NCBI RefSeq assembly: GCF_947487805.1 | Contig: NZ_CANKXW010000002.1 | Span: 434,001-498,000 of the forward strand | Origin: an uncultured Tateyamaria sp. | Lineage (GTDB): Bacteria > Pseudomonadota > Alphaproteobacteria > Rhodobacterales > Rhodobacteraceae | Reading direction: 5' to 3' | Length of the DNA: 64,000 nt | In this document: one piece after another, positions 1 to 9,481 of the stretch | How positions within the stretch are numbered: the stretch's first letter is position 1 | Layout: the number at the start of each line of letters is the position of its first letter | Notes under the pieces: generated by a model | Told to the model about the DNA's origin: nothing | Database searches by the model: none | What the model saw: the letters and a program-made list of their open reading frames with translations, nothing else | Translations under genes and position numbers: made by a program

Positions 1-729
1 GCGGCGCAGGTCCCAGGCGAGGCCGGAGCCGCGCACCATCACACCGGAGAAACCATATTGCTGGATCTCTTCTTCGGTCACGACGCCGATATCGACATTG
101 CGCTGTTTGAAGATGCGGTTTTCGGTCAGCAGCCCGTCAATATCGCTGAGCAGGTCGGGGAATTCATGCGCCCATTGCTCGATGTCGTCGATCAGGTCGT
201 CGGGCAGATCCTGATGCACCCCGCCGGGCCGGAAATAGGCCGCGTGCAGACGCGCGCCGCAAGCCCGTTCGTAGAAGATCATCAGCTTTTCACGCTCTTC
301 AAAGCCCCAGAGCGGCGGTGTCAGCGCGCCCACGTCGAGGGCCTGTGTCGTGACGTTCAGCAGGTGGTTGAGCACGCGCCCGATCTCGGAATAGAGCACG
401 CGGATCAGGGACGCGCGGCGCGGCACCTCGACGCCGGTGAGCTTTTCGATGGCCAGACACCAGGCGTGTTCCTGGTTCATCGGGGCCACGTAATCGAGCC
501 GGTCGAAATAGGGCAGGTTTTGCAGGTACGTCCGGCTTTCCATCAGCTTTTCGGTGCCGCGGTGCAGGAGGCCGATATGCGGGTCGCAGCGTTCCACGAC
601 CTCGCCGTCGAGTTCGAGCACAAGCCGAAGAACCCCGTGCGCCGCAGGGTGTTGCGGGCCGAAATTGATGTTGAAGTTGCGGATTTTCTGTTCGCCCGTG
701 AGGGCGTCGTCGAATTTGGAGCCGTCCAT
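1..729 (-). CDS. nuoD: NADH-quinone oxidoreductase subunit D (partial, N-terminal part)
   Basis: Subunit of the peripheral arm of respiratory complex I, at the quinone-binding interface. About 243 N-terminal residues are visible; the rest lies beyond the window edge. Seen directly: [10 protein letters not shown] at residues 23-32 and the [15 protein letters not shown] segment that follow each other in NuoD proteins (49-kDa subunit). The ATG chosen overlaps the stop of the preceding 40-aa ORF by one base (TGATG), which indicates translational coupling. It is fourth among the recognised nuo genes here, after nuoA, nuoB and nuoC, and separated from nuoC by two tiny ORFs. Confidence 0.95.
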   Translation of the reverse strand, partial: MDGSKFDDALTGEQKIRNFNINFGPQHPAAHGVLRLVLELDGEVVERCDPHIGLLHRGTEKLMESRTYLQNLPYFDRLDYVAPMNQEHAWCLAIEKLTGVEVPRRASLIRVLYSEIGRVLNHLLNVTTQALDVGALTPPLWGFEEREKLMIFYERACGARLHAAYFRPGGVHQDLPDDLIDDIEQWAHEFPDLLSDIDGLLTENRIFKQRNVDIGVVTEEEIQQYGFSGVMVRGSGLAWDLRR

Positions 730-851
730 CATGTGTCCATCTCCTCAATCGGTGCCAATCGGCACCTCAGCAGGTTTTTTTTAAAAAGTGGGATCGTCGC
801 CACCCCCAAGCCAGCAGCCGCAATCGCAGTATCGATCAGTTCAAACCACAT
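729..851 (-). CDS. 40-aa putative membrane microprotein between nuoC and nuoD
   Basis: A 40-residue reading frame starting [20 protein letters not shown]. Residues 6-23 are hydrophobic enough for one membrane segment, followed by a basic stretch (KKNLLRCR). Its ATG overlaps the stop of the upstream 55-aa ORF (TGATG) and its own stop overlaps the nuoD ATG (TGATG), so it fits exactly between two coupled genes, which supports real translation. No family recognised. Rhodobacter nuo operons are known to contain extra small unidentified frames; I infer this is one of that kind. It could be only a coupling leader for nuoD. Confidence 0.55.
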   Translation of the reverse strand: MWFELIDTAIAAAGLGVATIPLFKKNLLRCRLAPIEEMDT

Positions 852-1018
852 CACCGCTTCTCCAGCTCTTGCAACTTCATCGCCATGACCCAGAGCAGCA
901 CGATGGTACCCACGGGCAGGATGCAGAACACGGCCCAGTATTGGTTGAGCCCGAAATGGGGCAGCAGCTTGAACATCGGGATGATGCTGGCCGCGGCGAT
1001 CAAGAGCCACCAGAGCAT
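851..1018 (-). CDS. 55-aa two-segment membrane protein in the nuo operon
   Basis: A 55-residue frame beginning MLWWLLIAAASIIPMFKLLP. Two hydrophobic stretches are visible (about residues 2-16 and 27-48), followed by a charged tail (KLQELEKR), so a small double-spanning inner-membrane protein is likely. A GTG at 1024 overlaps the nuoC stop (TAGTG) and would add two residues; the ATG at 1018 was kept. The stop overlaps the start of the next ORF. The position within complex I genes suggests an accessory or assembly role, but this is inference from context only. No family recognised. Confidence 0.65.
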   Translation of the reverse strand: MLWWLLIAAASIIPMFKLLPHFGLNQYWAVFCILPVGTIVLLWVMAMKLQELEKR

Positions 1019-1023
1019 GTCCA

Positions 1024-1635
1024 CTACTTCGCCTCCGCTTCTTTTTTCTCGTCGCCGGGCAGGATGTATTCGGCCCCTTCCCAGGGCGACATGAAGTCGA
1101 ACTGGCGGTATTCCTGCACGAGGCTGACGGGTTCGTAGACCACGCGTTTTTCGACCTCATCATAGCGGACTTCGGTATAGCCGGTGGTAGGGAAGTCCTT
1201 GCGCAGCGGGTGGCCGCGGAAGCCGTAGTCGGTGAGGATGCGGCGCAGGTCCGGGTGGCCCGAGAACAGGATGCCGAACATGTCGAACACCTCGCGTTCG
1301 AACCAGTTGGACGACGGGTGCACGTCCACGATCGAGGGCACCATTTCATCCTCGCGGATCGACAGGCGCAGGCGGATGCGGTGGTTCTGGTACATCGACA
1401 GGAAGTGGTAGACGACGTCGAACCGTTTTGCCCGGCCGGGATAGTCCACGGCGGTGATGTCCACGAGGGTGGAGAAACGGCAGCTGGAATCGCTGGTCAG
1501 GAAGTCGACGAAGCCCACGATATTGGCGGGGGCCACGTCGATGTTCAGCTCTGCGTGGGTGACGTCCCAGGCCAACACGCAGTCCGGGCGCTTGGCTTCG
1601 ATATAGGTGCCAAGTTCGTTCAGGGCTTCGGTCAT
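1024..1635 (-). CDS. nuoC: NADH-quinone oxidoreductase subunit C
   Basis: Peripheral-arm subunit of complex I (30-kDa subunit family), 203 aa, a normal length for an unfused NuoC. The diagnostic motif EREVFDMFG is at residues 113-121, followed by GHPDLRRIL and [12 protein letters not shown]. It starts 9 nt after the nuoB stop with a GAGGA-like ribosome site close upstream. Unlike the NuoCD fusion of enterobacteria, C and D are separate here. Confidence 0.96.
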   Translation of the reverse strand: MTEALNELGTYIEAKRPDCVLAWDVTHAELNIDVAPANIVGFVDFLTSDSSCRFSTLVDITAVDYPGRAKRFDVVYHFLSMYQNHRIRLRLSIREDEMVPSIVDVHPSSNWFEREVFDMFGILFSGHPDLRRILTDYGFRGHPLRKDFPTTGYTEVRYDEVEKRVVYEPVSLVQEYRQFDFMSPWEGAEYILPGDEKKEAEAK

Positions 1636-1644
1636 GGCGTCCTC

Positions 1645-2540
<896 letters not shown>

Positions 2541-2606
2541 GATGGGCTCCTTTTCTTGGCGCGGGCACTGGCGCGCCAGGTCAAGTGGCAAGATTGACTG
2601 GACATG

Positions 2607-2635
2607 GGTTTACGCCCGCCATCCGGCAGGGTCAA
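2607..2635 (-). promoter_or_regulatory. Possible promoter of the nuo operon
   Basis: On the minus strand TTGACC (2630-2635) and TAAACC (2607-2612) are separated by exactly 17 bp and lie about 70 bp upstream of the nuoA GTG. The -35 box is good and the -10 box weak, so this is a tentative sigma-70-type call. Confidence 0.35.
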
Positions 2636-2691
2636 TAAAGCGAAAGGGTGAAGTCGCGGAAAAGACCGGGTGATTTCGACGCAGCGCCGCC

Positions 2692-3459
2692 CTATCGCCG
2701 CCATTCGGCCAATGTCAGCCCGTCTTTCTCGCGTGCGATGTCCACATGCAGCACATGTTCGGCCCGGCCCGGCAGGTGGAGCGTGATCTCGCCGCCGCAG
2801 CGCCCTTTGTCGACGATGCGCTGTGCCGCACAGGGCAAGGCCAGCAATTCCTGATAGCTGAGGCCCAGATCGGCACGCATGGTGGCGTTCGCAAAGACCA
2901 GTTCACAATCGCTGTTGTGCACGGTCATGGCGCGGCCCTGAAGTTCGGCCAGTGTGCTGAGAATCGCGTCGTTTTCGGCCAATGCGGCGCTGAGCGCCTT
3001 TTGTTCATAGCGCAGCACGTGGCGTTCTATCTTGCTTTCAGCCAGATCGGAGACCGCTATGAGGTACTGTTCCTCTGCATCCTGCCAGATCCGTGGTTCC
3101 GACGACACGGCGCAGAGCGCGCCCACCACGGAGCCCGATTCCAGACGCAGCGGCACGCCGATATAAGAGCCGATGCCCAGCGCCTTGACCGCCGGTAGGC
3201 GTGCGAATTGCGGATCGCCCATCACGTCTGCGATGCGCAGCGGATGCCCCGCCTCCATCGTGCGGGCGCAGACCGTATCGCTCATGGGCAGTGACCGGTT
3301 CGCGACGGCCGTGGCGGGCATCGAGTGCCCCAGCGCAAAGAGTGCGTCGTCATGGATCACGCTGATCAGGCTGGCCTGACAGTTGAGCCGCGCCGCGATG
3401 GACTGCGCCAAGGCGTCAAATTCTGCGAGGTTGCTGAATTCAATGGAATGCAAGGCCAT
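2692..3459 (-). CDS. GAF domain sensor-like protein with a PAS-like C-terminus
   Basis: 255 aa, cytoplasmic, with no membrane segments. Residues about 15-145 resemble a GAF domain (SYIGVPLRLESGSVVGALCA, with the preceding FARLPAVKALGI). A short helical linker follows, then a PAS-like part from about residue 165. There is no histidine kinase, GGDEF or HTH domain, so it looks like a stand-alone sensory module whose output partner is not visible. It lies immediately upstream of nuoA on the same strand, separated by about 150 bp. A signal-binding or redox/light sensing role is inference. Confidence 0.7.
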   Translation of the reverse strand: MALHSIEFSNLAEFDALAQSIAARLNCQASLISVIHDDALFALGHSMPATAVANRSLPMSDTVCARTMEAGHPLRIADVMGDPQFARLPAVKALGIGSYIGVPLRLESGSVVGALCAVSSEPRIWQDAEEQYLIAVSDLAESKIERHVLRYEQKALSAALAENDAILSTLAELQGRAMTVHNSDCELVFANATMRADLGLSYQELLALPCAAQRIVDKGRCGGEITLHLPGRAEHVLHVDIAREKDGLTLAEWRR

Positions 3460-3651
3460 GCGCGCCGCTCACAATCAAGTTAAGTATGCTTTTCGGGATG
3501 GTTGCCCTATCAACGTTAGCAAAAGTAACTTAATTTAGCGTCTTTTCAAAACAAAATTGCGCAGATGGCGTGTGAGGGCGGGATCAGGAGGCCTGACGCG
3601 GGCACCAATTGTTGGCGGCGCCCGCGAAAATCCGAAGCGATGGGCCCGGGA

Positions 3652-3933
3652 TCAGAGCACGTAAATGTCCGAATTGCCGCTGTTGCGCCGCAGCGCGTGG
3701 ACGTCGGCGAGATCGGGATCGTTGATCCAGGCATCGGCGGCATCGCGATCGGGAAATTGCAGGACCGCCATGACCGTCGGCGCGGCTGCGGTTCCGTCGA
3801 TCTGTTTCAGATCCGCCGAAGCCTGCACCACTGACCCTCCGTGTTTGGCGAGCGCATCTGCGGCCTTGTCCCGGTACTGGGCGAGGCTGTCGGGGTTGGT
3901 CACTTGCAGGATTGCAACGGCGTGCGTGGTCAT
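3652..3933 (-). CDS. DUF1330-like small protein
   Basis: 93 aa, resembling the DUF1330 ferredoxin-like-fold family: an N-terminal MTTHAVAILQVTNPDSLAQY strand-helix and a PTVMAVLQFPDRDAADAW core. Members are small dimeric alpha/beta-barrel proteins of mostly unknown function. It is transcribed divergently from the LysR regulator and preceded by an AAGGAG ribosome site seven bases from the ATG. The gene is therefore a likely LysR target (inference). About 190 bp of AT-rich, gene-free sequence separates it from the GAF gene. Confidence 0.75.
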   Translation of the reverse strand: MTTHAVAILQVTNPDSLAQYRDKAADALAKHGGSVVQASADLKQIDGTAAAPTVMAVLQFPDRDAADAWINDPDLADVHALRRNSGNSDIYVL

Positions 3934-3968
3934 TTCACGTCTCCTTGTTTCACTGTGAATGACGTGAA
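3934..3968. promoter_or_regulatory. Nested inverted repeats between DUF1330 gene and lysR
   Basis: Perfect arms TTCACGT (3934-3940) and ACGTGAA (3962-3968) enclose a second perfect palindrome TTCAC-T-GTGAA (3949-3959). The array of TTCAC/GTGAA half-sites in a divergent LysR intergenic region suggests the operator of the adjacent regulator. It covers the ribosome site region of the DUF1330 gene. Confidence 0.45.
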
Positions 3969-4047
3969 GCTATGCGTCTGGCACCTGACCAAAAATAGAT
4001 GATATGATCACCCCACCTGTGCAAAAACGATCAAGCAAGGGGATGCG

Positions 4048-4935
4048 ATGGCCGCGCAACTGGACTGGGAAGACTTGCGATACGTGCTGGAAACGGTCCG
4101 GCAGGGCGGCCTGAGCGGTGCAGCGCGCGCCATTGGTGTGAACCATGCCACGGTGGCGCGGCGGATTTCGGCGGCGGAGGCGGCGATGGGGACGCAGCTT
4201 TTTGACCGTCGCCCGTCTGGCTATGTGCCGACGCAGGCGGGGCTGGATGCGGCCCAGACTGCACGGACGTTTGAGACGGAAAGTGCGGCGCTGGACCGTG
4301 CGATCGCTGCGCGCGACGCGTCCATAGCCGGGCCGCTGACGGTGACGGCACCGCAATTGCTCATCCAGGCGGGGCTGGCCGCGATTCTCGGGGATTTTGT
4401 CGCCGCCTACCCGGAGGTCGAGATCACGGTGATCGGGGCCAATTCCGCGCTGAACCTGGCCGAGCGTGAGGCGGATGTCGCGATCCGCATATCGGACACG
4501 CCCGACCCCGATCTGGTGGGGCGGCAGGTGGCCGCGCAGGCCTCTGCGGTGTTTGCGCATCGCGACTATCTTGCCGCGCTGGCCGTGGACCCGGAGAAGC
4601 GGCTGCGCTGGTTGCGGTTTGTGCATTGGGAGCCGCCGGGCAAGGCGGTGCGGGCCGCCTATCCGAATGTGCAGGTGGTGATGCATCTGGACGATATGGT
4701 GGCCATGCTGGGCGCGGTGGAAGCCGGGATCGGGGCCACGCGGATGCCCTGTTTTCTGGGCGATACCAATCCCGCTTTGGGTCGGCTGCCGGGGCTGCCG
4801 CTCTTTCCCTATGCGCCGATCTGGGTGCTGACCCATGCGGATTTGCGCGCGGTGCCGCGCATTGCGGCGTTCACGCGGTTCGTGTCGGATGCGCTGCGTG
4901 CGCAGCGCGGCCTTTTCGCGGGTACGGGCGGCTAA
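4048..4935 (+). CDS. LysR-family transcriptional regulator
   Basis: 295 aa. The N-terminal 60 residues form a LysR-type winged helix (DLRYVLETVRQGGLSGAARA, then NHATVARRISAAEAAMGTQL), followed by a periplasmic-binding-like effector domain starting near residue 90. Length is normal for the family. It is divergent from the DUF1330 gene, and its stop overlaps the last codons of the convergent enoyl-CoA hydratase gene by 4 nt. Autoregulation and control of the divergent gene are usual for the family; the effector cannot be read from sequence. Confidence 0.93.
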   Translation: MAAQLDWEDLRYVLETVRQGGLSGAARAIGVNHATVARRISAAEAAMGTQLFDRRPSGYVPTQAGLDAAQTARTFETESAALDRAIAARDASIAGPLTVTAPQLLIQAGLAAILGDFVAAYPEVEITVIGANSALNLAEREADVAIRISDTPDPDLVGRQVAAQASAVFAHRDYLAALAVDPEKRLRWLRFVHWEPPGKAVRAAYPNVQVVMHLDDMVAMLGAVEAGIGATRMPCFLGDTNPALGRLPGLPLFPYAPIWVLTHADLRAVPRIAAFTRFVSDALRAQRGLFAGTGG

Positions 4936-5720
4936 CCCTGCATCCAGCGCGCGGGGCGTTTTTCGAAAAACGCGGCGATGCCGTCGCGGGCCTCTTCGGT
5001 TTCCCAGCGGGTTTTCAGCTGGTCGATGGTCATGGCGATGGTATCTTCGTCGATGCGCGGGCCGAGCCTGCGGGCCAGTGCCTTGGCCGCGGCCACCGCA
5101 CCGGGCGCGCAGGCAAGATAGGGGGCGACCTCGGCCTCGACCGCCGTGGCCAGATCGGCGGCGGGCACGGCGCGGGCCAGCAGGCCCAGATCGACCGCTT
5201 CGGCCGCATCAAAAAGACGGGCAGACATGAACACGCGACGCGCGCGCCCCTCGCCCATGCGGGCCAGCACATAAGGCCCGATAGTGGCGGGGATGATGCC
5301 GAGACGGGTTTCGGTGAGACCCATTTTCAGGTGGTCCACGCCGATGGTCACGTCGCAGACCGACGCCATGCCGACCCCGCCGCCGAACGCGTTGCCCTGG
5401 ACCGCGCCGATCAGCGGTTTGGGCAGGGTGTTCAGCGCCTGGAGCATATGCGCGAGCTTGCCCGCCTCGCGGGCGCGGGTGGCGGGATCGGCCTGCATCT
5501 GGGCGCGCATCCAGTCGAGATCGCCACCGGCGCAAAAGCTCTTGCCAGCCCCCGTCAGCACCACGACGCGCACCCTGTCATCCGCGCCCAGCATGGCCGC
5601 GGCCTCGGTCAGTTCTTGCAGCATCTGCGCGCTCATCGCGTTGTGCTTGTCGGGCCGGTTCAGGGTGAGCGTGGCCACCCCGCGCGGGTCAGTGTCGATG
5701 CGGATCGTGTCGCCCATCAT
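4932..5720 (-). CDS. liuC: Enoyl-CoA hydratase, probable methylglutaconyl-CoA hydratase
   Basis: 262 aa crotonase-fold enzyme. Visible landmarks are GAGKSFCAGGDLDWM and GNAFGGGVGMASVCDVTIG, the oxyanion-hole regions of crotonases. Its place at the end of an operon encoding isovaleryl-CoA dehydrogenase, methylcrotonyl-CoA carboxylase and HMG-CoA lyase makes it the likely hydratase turning 3-methylglutaconyl-CoA into HMG-CoA. The ATG overlaps the HMG-CoA lyase stop (ATGA). Confidence 0.9.
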   Translation of the reverse strand: MMGDTIRIDTDPRGVATLTLNRPDKHNAMSAQMLQELTEAAAMLGADDRVRVVVLTGAGKSFCAGGDLDWMRAQMQADPATRAREAGKLAHMLQALNTLPKPLIGAVQGNAFGGGVGMASVCDVTIGVDHLKMGLTETRLGIIPATIGPYVLARMGEGRARRVFMSARLFDAAEAVDLGLLARAVPAADLATAVEAEVAPYLACAPGAVAAAKALARRLGPRIDEDTIAMTIDQLKTRWETEEARDGIAAFFEKRPARWMQG

Positions 5721-6583
5721 CCCTGCCCCGCCGCGCTGCGCATTCGCTGTGCCATGGCCGCCGCGTCATTGAGTGCGGCCAGATCGAGACCGGTGGCATA
5801 GCCCAGCCGCTCAAGATGCGCCGCCAGCGCCTCGGTCGCGACGTTGCCGGCGGCACCAGGCGCGTAGGGACACCCCCCCAAGCCGCCCGCAGCCGCGTCA
5901 AACACGCGGATGCCCAGGCTGAGCGAGGCGTCGACATTGTCGAGCGCGCGCCCGCCGGTGTCATGGTAGTGGCCCGCGAGCCGCCCCACCGGGACGACCT
6001 CGCGCACGGCCAGCACCATGCGGGCGATGGCGTCGGGCGTGCCGTGACCCAGCGTATCCCCGAGGCTGATCTCGTAGCAGCCCATGGCAAAGAGACGGTC
6101 GGCCACGCGCGCCACCGCCGCCGGATCCGTGGGGCCGTCATAGGGGCAGTCGACCACGCAGGACACGTAGCCGCGCACCGGCAGGTCAATGCTGCGCGCG
6201 GCCTCGATCACCGGGGCAAAGCGGTCGATGGCCTCGTCCACGCCTGCGTTCACATTGGCGCGCGAGAACCCTTCGCTGGCCGATCCGAACACCGCGACCT
6301 CGTCGGCGCCTGCGGCCTGCGCATCGGAAAACCCGCGCATGTTGGGGGTGAGTGCGGCATAGCGCACGCCCGGCGCGCGGGTGATTCCCGCCAGCACCGC
6401 ATCGCTGCCTGCCATCTGTGGCACCCATTTGGGGCTGACAAAGCTGGCGCATTCGATCCGGCCAAATCCCACGCGGGACAGGGCATCGACAAAGGCAACC
6501 TTGTCGGCCACCGGGATCTCGTGCTGTTCATTCTGGAGGCCGTCGCGCGGGCCCACCTCGTAGATTTCGACCGCGTCTGACAT
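5717..6583 (-). CDS. mvaB: Hydroxymethylglutaryl-CoA lyase
   Basis: 288 aa HMGL-like TIM barrel, splitting HMG-CoA to acetyl-CoA and acetoacetate, the last step of leucine breakdown. GPRDGLQNE is at residues 11-19, the metal-binding HYHDT at 205-209 and the catalytic-loop motif GLGGCPYAPGA with Cys238. Its ATG directly abuts the GST stop codon. Length is normal for bacterial HMG-CoA lyase. Confidence 0.96.
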   Translation of the reverse strand: MSDAVEIYEVGPRDGLQNEQHEIPVADKVAFVDALSRVGFGRIECASFVSPKWVPQMAGSDAVLAGITRAPGVRYAALTPNMRGFSDAQAAGADEVAVFGSASEGFSRANVNAGVDEAIDRFAPVIEAARSIDLPVRGYVSCVVDCPYDGPTDPAAVARVADRLFAMGCYEISLGDTLGHGTPDAIARMVLAVREVVPVGRLAGHYHDTGGRALDNVDASLSLGIRVFDAAAGGLGGCPYAPGAAGNVATEALAAHLERLGYATGLDLAALNDAAAMAQRMRSAAGQG

Positions 6584-7249
6584 CTATGCCTCCCAGGCTG
6601 GATAATAGTCCTGATCGTAGAGCCTGCTTTCCGCTGTGGGCAAGCTGCTTTGGAAGGCGGGGCGTTCGCTGATCCGGTCAAACCAGCGCGCGGTGGCGGG
6701 ATGGTTGTCCAACCTGGCAAAATGGCGGGCCATGTAGACCGCCTGCCCCACGCTGATATCGGCGGCGGAAAATCCGGAGGTCAGCAGGTAATCGCGCTGT
6801 TCCACCGGGGTGGACAGGCGGGCCTCGATCGCGTCGTAGCATTTGGCAAGGCGCGCGGCTTCCAGCTTCATCACGATGGGGCTGCGCATGTGGTCCTCGT
6901 AGAGAACCACGTGCTGTTGGGTCAGGGCCGCGGCGTGCTGGCTGATGGTTTCGGCGAAATGCACCCAGACCAGCCACGCCATCCGGTCGGGGCTGGATGC
7001 GCTCCGGCCCAGACGGTCCGGGCTGAACCGTTCGCAGAGATATTCGGTGATGGCACCGGTTTCGAACATGCGTTCGCCGTCAATTTCCAGCGCGGGCACG
7101 CGACCTGCGGGGCTGAGCGACAGAAACTCGGGCCGCCGCAGGGATTTGTCGAACGGGTGTTCGACGACCTGAAACGGCACGTCCAGTTCCAACAAAAGCC
7201 AAAGCGTGCGCATCGACCGCGACTGGGGACAGTGATGCAGGGTGATCAT
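6584..7249 (-). CDS. Glutathione S-transferase family protein
   Basis: 221 aa with an N-terminal thioredoxin-like GST domain (LHHCPQSRSMRTLWLLLEL; VPALEIDGERMFETGAITEYL gives the glutathione-binding E-T/S position) and a C-terminal helical domain. It is embedded in the leucine operon: the start overlaps the mccA stop (ATGA) and the stop abuts the HMG-CoA lyase ATG. Its substrate is unknown. Detoxification of a reactive unsaturated acyl-CoA intermediate is a possible role by context only. Confidence 0.9.
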   Translation of the reverse strand: MITLHHCPQSRSMRTLWLLLELDVPFQVVEHPFDKSLRRPEFLSLSPAGRVPALEIDGERMFETGAITEYLCERFSPDRLGRSASSPDRMAWLVWVHFAETISQHAAALTQQHVVLYEDHMRSPIVMKLEAARLAKCYDAIEARLSTPVEQRDYLLTSGFSAADISVGQAVYMARHFARLDNHPATARWFDRISERPAFQSSLPTAESRLYDQDYYPAWEA

Positions 7250-9180
7250 GCGGCGTCCTCCAACCGGATCAGGGCGGCCCCGGCGGTGACCTGATCGCCG
7301 ACCTGCGCCAGCACTTCGGCCACGGTGCCATCGCGCGCGGCGAGCAAGGCGTGCTCCATCTTCATCGCTTCGAGCACGGCGAGGCGGTCGCCTGCCGCAA
7401 CCGTATCGCCCGGTTTGGCAAAGACGGCGCGCACGAGGCCGGGCATCGGGGCCTCGATCACGTTGCCGTCGCCCGCGGCGGTTGCGGCCACATCCAGCGG
7501 GTCGACGATGTCGAAGGCGATGCCATAGCCGTCAAAGACGGTGGCGACCCCGCCCGACACCGCCACGTCCGGCATCGGCTGTCCGCCGACCGACCAGCGC
7601 CCCTGACGGCGGTGGGCCTCGACTGTGGTGCCGTCCACGGTCCAGTGTTGCAGGTCGGGGCCTGCGACCGCGACCTGTATGTCAAGCACCGTGTCACCGC
7701 GCATCAGCGGCACCGCACGGCGCAGAGGCTGCCAGAGCGAGAACCCGGCGGCGGGACCCGGTTGATCGAGGCCTGATGCGGCCATCGCCGCGGCCACGGC
7801 GTGGGCGGCGTGGACCTGCGGTGCGGCGGTCAGCGCATCGATGTCACGGGCGATCAGGCTGGTGTCGACCTCGCCCCGGCCAAAGCCCGCATGGCCCGCA
7901 AGCGCGCCCAGAAAGGCGAGGTTCGTGACCGTGCCCGCCACCTGAGTCTCCGCCAGCGCGCGGCGCAACCGCGACAGCGCCACGGCGCGGGACGGCCCGT
8001 GCACGATCAGTTTGGCAATCATCGGGTCGTAGAACGGGCTGATCTCGTCCCCCGGTCGCACCCCGCTGTCGGCGCGCGCAGCCTGTGGAAAGGCCAGTTG
8101 CGTCAGCGTGCCCGTGGCGGGCAGGAACCCGGCAGGCACGTCCTCGGCATATAGCCGCGCCTCAAAGCTGTGGCCGGTGATGGTCAGCGCGTCCTGGTTC
8201 ATGGGCAGGCCTTCGCCTGCGGCCACGCGCAACTGCCACTCCACCAGATCGACGCCGGTGATCGCCTCGGTCACCGGGTGTTCGACCTGAAGGCGGGTGT
8301 TCATCTCCATAAAAAAGAACCCGTCGGTGCGCAGCGGGCCAGAGCCATCCACGATGAACTCGACCGTGCCCGCCCCGGCATAGCCGATGGCCTCGGCGGC
8401 CTTGACCGCCGCCTGCCCCATGGCGTCGCGCATCTCGGGCGTCATGCCCGGTGCGGGGGCTTCCTCGATCACCTTTTGATGGCGACGCTGGAGCGAGCAG
8501 TCACGTTCAAAGAGGTGTACCGCGCGGGAGCCGTCACCAAACACCTGCACCTCGATATGGCGGGGGTGCGTCACGAATTTCTCGATCAGCACGTCCGCAT
8601 TGCCAAAGGCGTTGCGCGCCTCGCTGCGGGCACTGTCGAGCGCGTCGGCAAAGGCGCCCGGCGTCTCGACCAGCCGCATCCCCTTGCCGCCGCCGCCCGC
8701 GACGGCCTTGATCAGCACGGGGTAGCCGATTTGCGCGGCCTCTGTAGCGAGCAGATCGTCGGATTGGTCAGCGCCGTGATAGCCGGGCACGACCGGCACG
8801 CCCGCCTCGACCATCAGCGCCTTGGCCGCGTCCTTGAGGCCCATGGCGCGGATGGCCTGCGCAGAGGGGCCGATGAAGGTCAGACCGGCGGTGGCGACCG
8901 CATCGACGAAATCGGGGTTTTCCGACAGAAAGCCATAACCGGGGTGGATCGCCTGCGCGCCTGTGTCGAGGGCGGCCTGGATGATCACGTCGCCACGCAG
9001 GTAGCTTTGGCCCGGCGGGCTGGCCCCGATATGCACGGCCTCGTCCGCCATCGCGACATGTTTGGCGCCTGCGTCGGCGTCCGAGTACACCGCCACACAG
9101 CGCACACCCATGGCCTGGGCGGTGTCCATGACCCGGCAGGCAATCTCGCCCCGGTTTGCGATCAGGATTTTGTCAAACAT
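7246..9180 (-). CDS. liuD: Methylcrotonyl-CoA carboxylase, biotin-containing alpha subunit
   Basis: 644 aa. It carries out ATP-dependent biotin carboxylation for conversion of 3-methylcrotonyl-CoA to 3-methylglutaconyl-CoA. The N-terminus [17 protein letters not shown] begins the biotin carboxylase domain, GGGGKGMR marks the ATP-grasp part, and the C-terminal biotinyl motif EAMKM puts biotin on Lys607, 37 residues from the end. The ATG at 9180 matches the family N-terminus; an upstream in-frame start would add 31 unrelated residues. It overlaps the preceding 102-aa gene by 8 nt. Confidence 0.96.
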   Translation of the reverse strand: MFDKILIANRGEIACRVMDTAQAMGVRCVAVYSDADAGAKHVAMADEAVHIGASPPGQSYLRGDVIIQAALDTGAQAIHPGYGFLSENPDFVDAVATAGLTFIGPSAQAIRAMGLKDAAKALMVEAGVPVVPGYHGADQSDDLLATEAAQIGYPVLIKAVAGGGGKGMRLVETPGAFADALDSARSEARNAFGNADVLIEKFVTHPRHIEVQVFGDGSRAVHLFERDCSLQRRHQKVIEEAPAPGMTPEMRDAMGQAAVKAAEAIGYAGAGTVEFIVDGSGPLRTDGFFFMEMNTRLQVEHPVTEAITGVDLVEWQLRVAAGEGLPMNQDALTITGHSFEARLYAEDVPAGFLPATGTLTQLAFPQAARADSGVRPGDEISPFYDPMIAKLIVHGPSRAVALSRLRRALAETQVAGTVTNLAFLGALAGHAGFGRGEVDTSLIARDIDALTAAPQVHAAHAVAAAMAASGLDQPGPAAGFSLWQPLRRAVPLMRGDTVLDIQVAVAGPDLQHWTVDGTTVEAHRRQGRWSVGGQPMPDVAVSGGVATVFDGYGIAFDIVDPLDVAATAAGDGNVIEAPMPGLVRAVFAKPGDTVAAGDRLAVLEAMKMEHALLAARDGTVAEVLAQVGDQVTAGAALIRLEDAA

Positions 9181-9481
9181 GGTCTGTGTCCCCCTCGGCC
9201 CAAGAGCCACATACTGTTTTCGGGTCCGGTCTGGCGCCTGCCCATTCAACCAGTGCCACGCAGTACGGGGCAATGGTTTGACCCGTCAGGCAGGACCGGT
9301 CGGAGACGACTTGGCCGTCAGTGAAATTCTTGCCGACCTCCAGCACCCGGGAGGACAGATGAGCGATCGTCAATGTCATTCCCTTGGCAGGCTCGCCGAC
9401 CACTTGCGTGAATTGCGGCACGTGGCCCTTGTCTTGCAGTGTAAACATGTCGGTGATCTTGCCTCTGAACATCGCCGTCAC
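9173..9481 (-). CDS. 102-aa protein of unknown function between mccB and mccA
   Basis: I do not recognise the family. It starts at a GTG overlapping the mccB stop (GTGA; an ATG three codons in, at 9472, is an alternative) and ends 8 nt inside mccA, so it occupies the gap exactly. The protein is soluble-looking, has three cysteines in its second half ([22 protein letters not shown]) and no membrane segment. Third codon positions are mostly G or C as in its neighbours. It may be an accessory factor of the carboxylase, which is inference from position only. Confidence 0.65.
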   Translation of the reverse strand: MTAMFRGKITDMFTLQDKGHVPQFTQVVGEPAKGMTLTIAHLSSRVLEVGKNFTDGQVVSDRSCLTGQTIAPYCVALVEWAGARPDPKTVCGSWAEGDTDHV

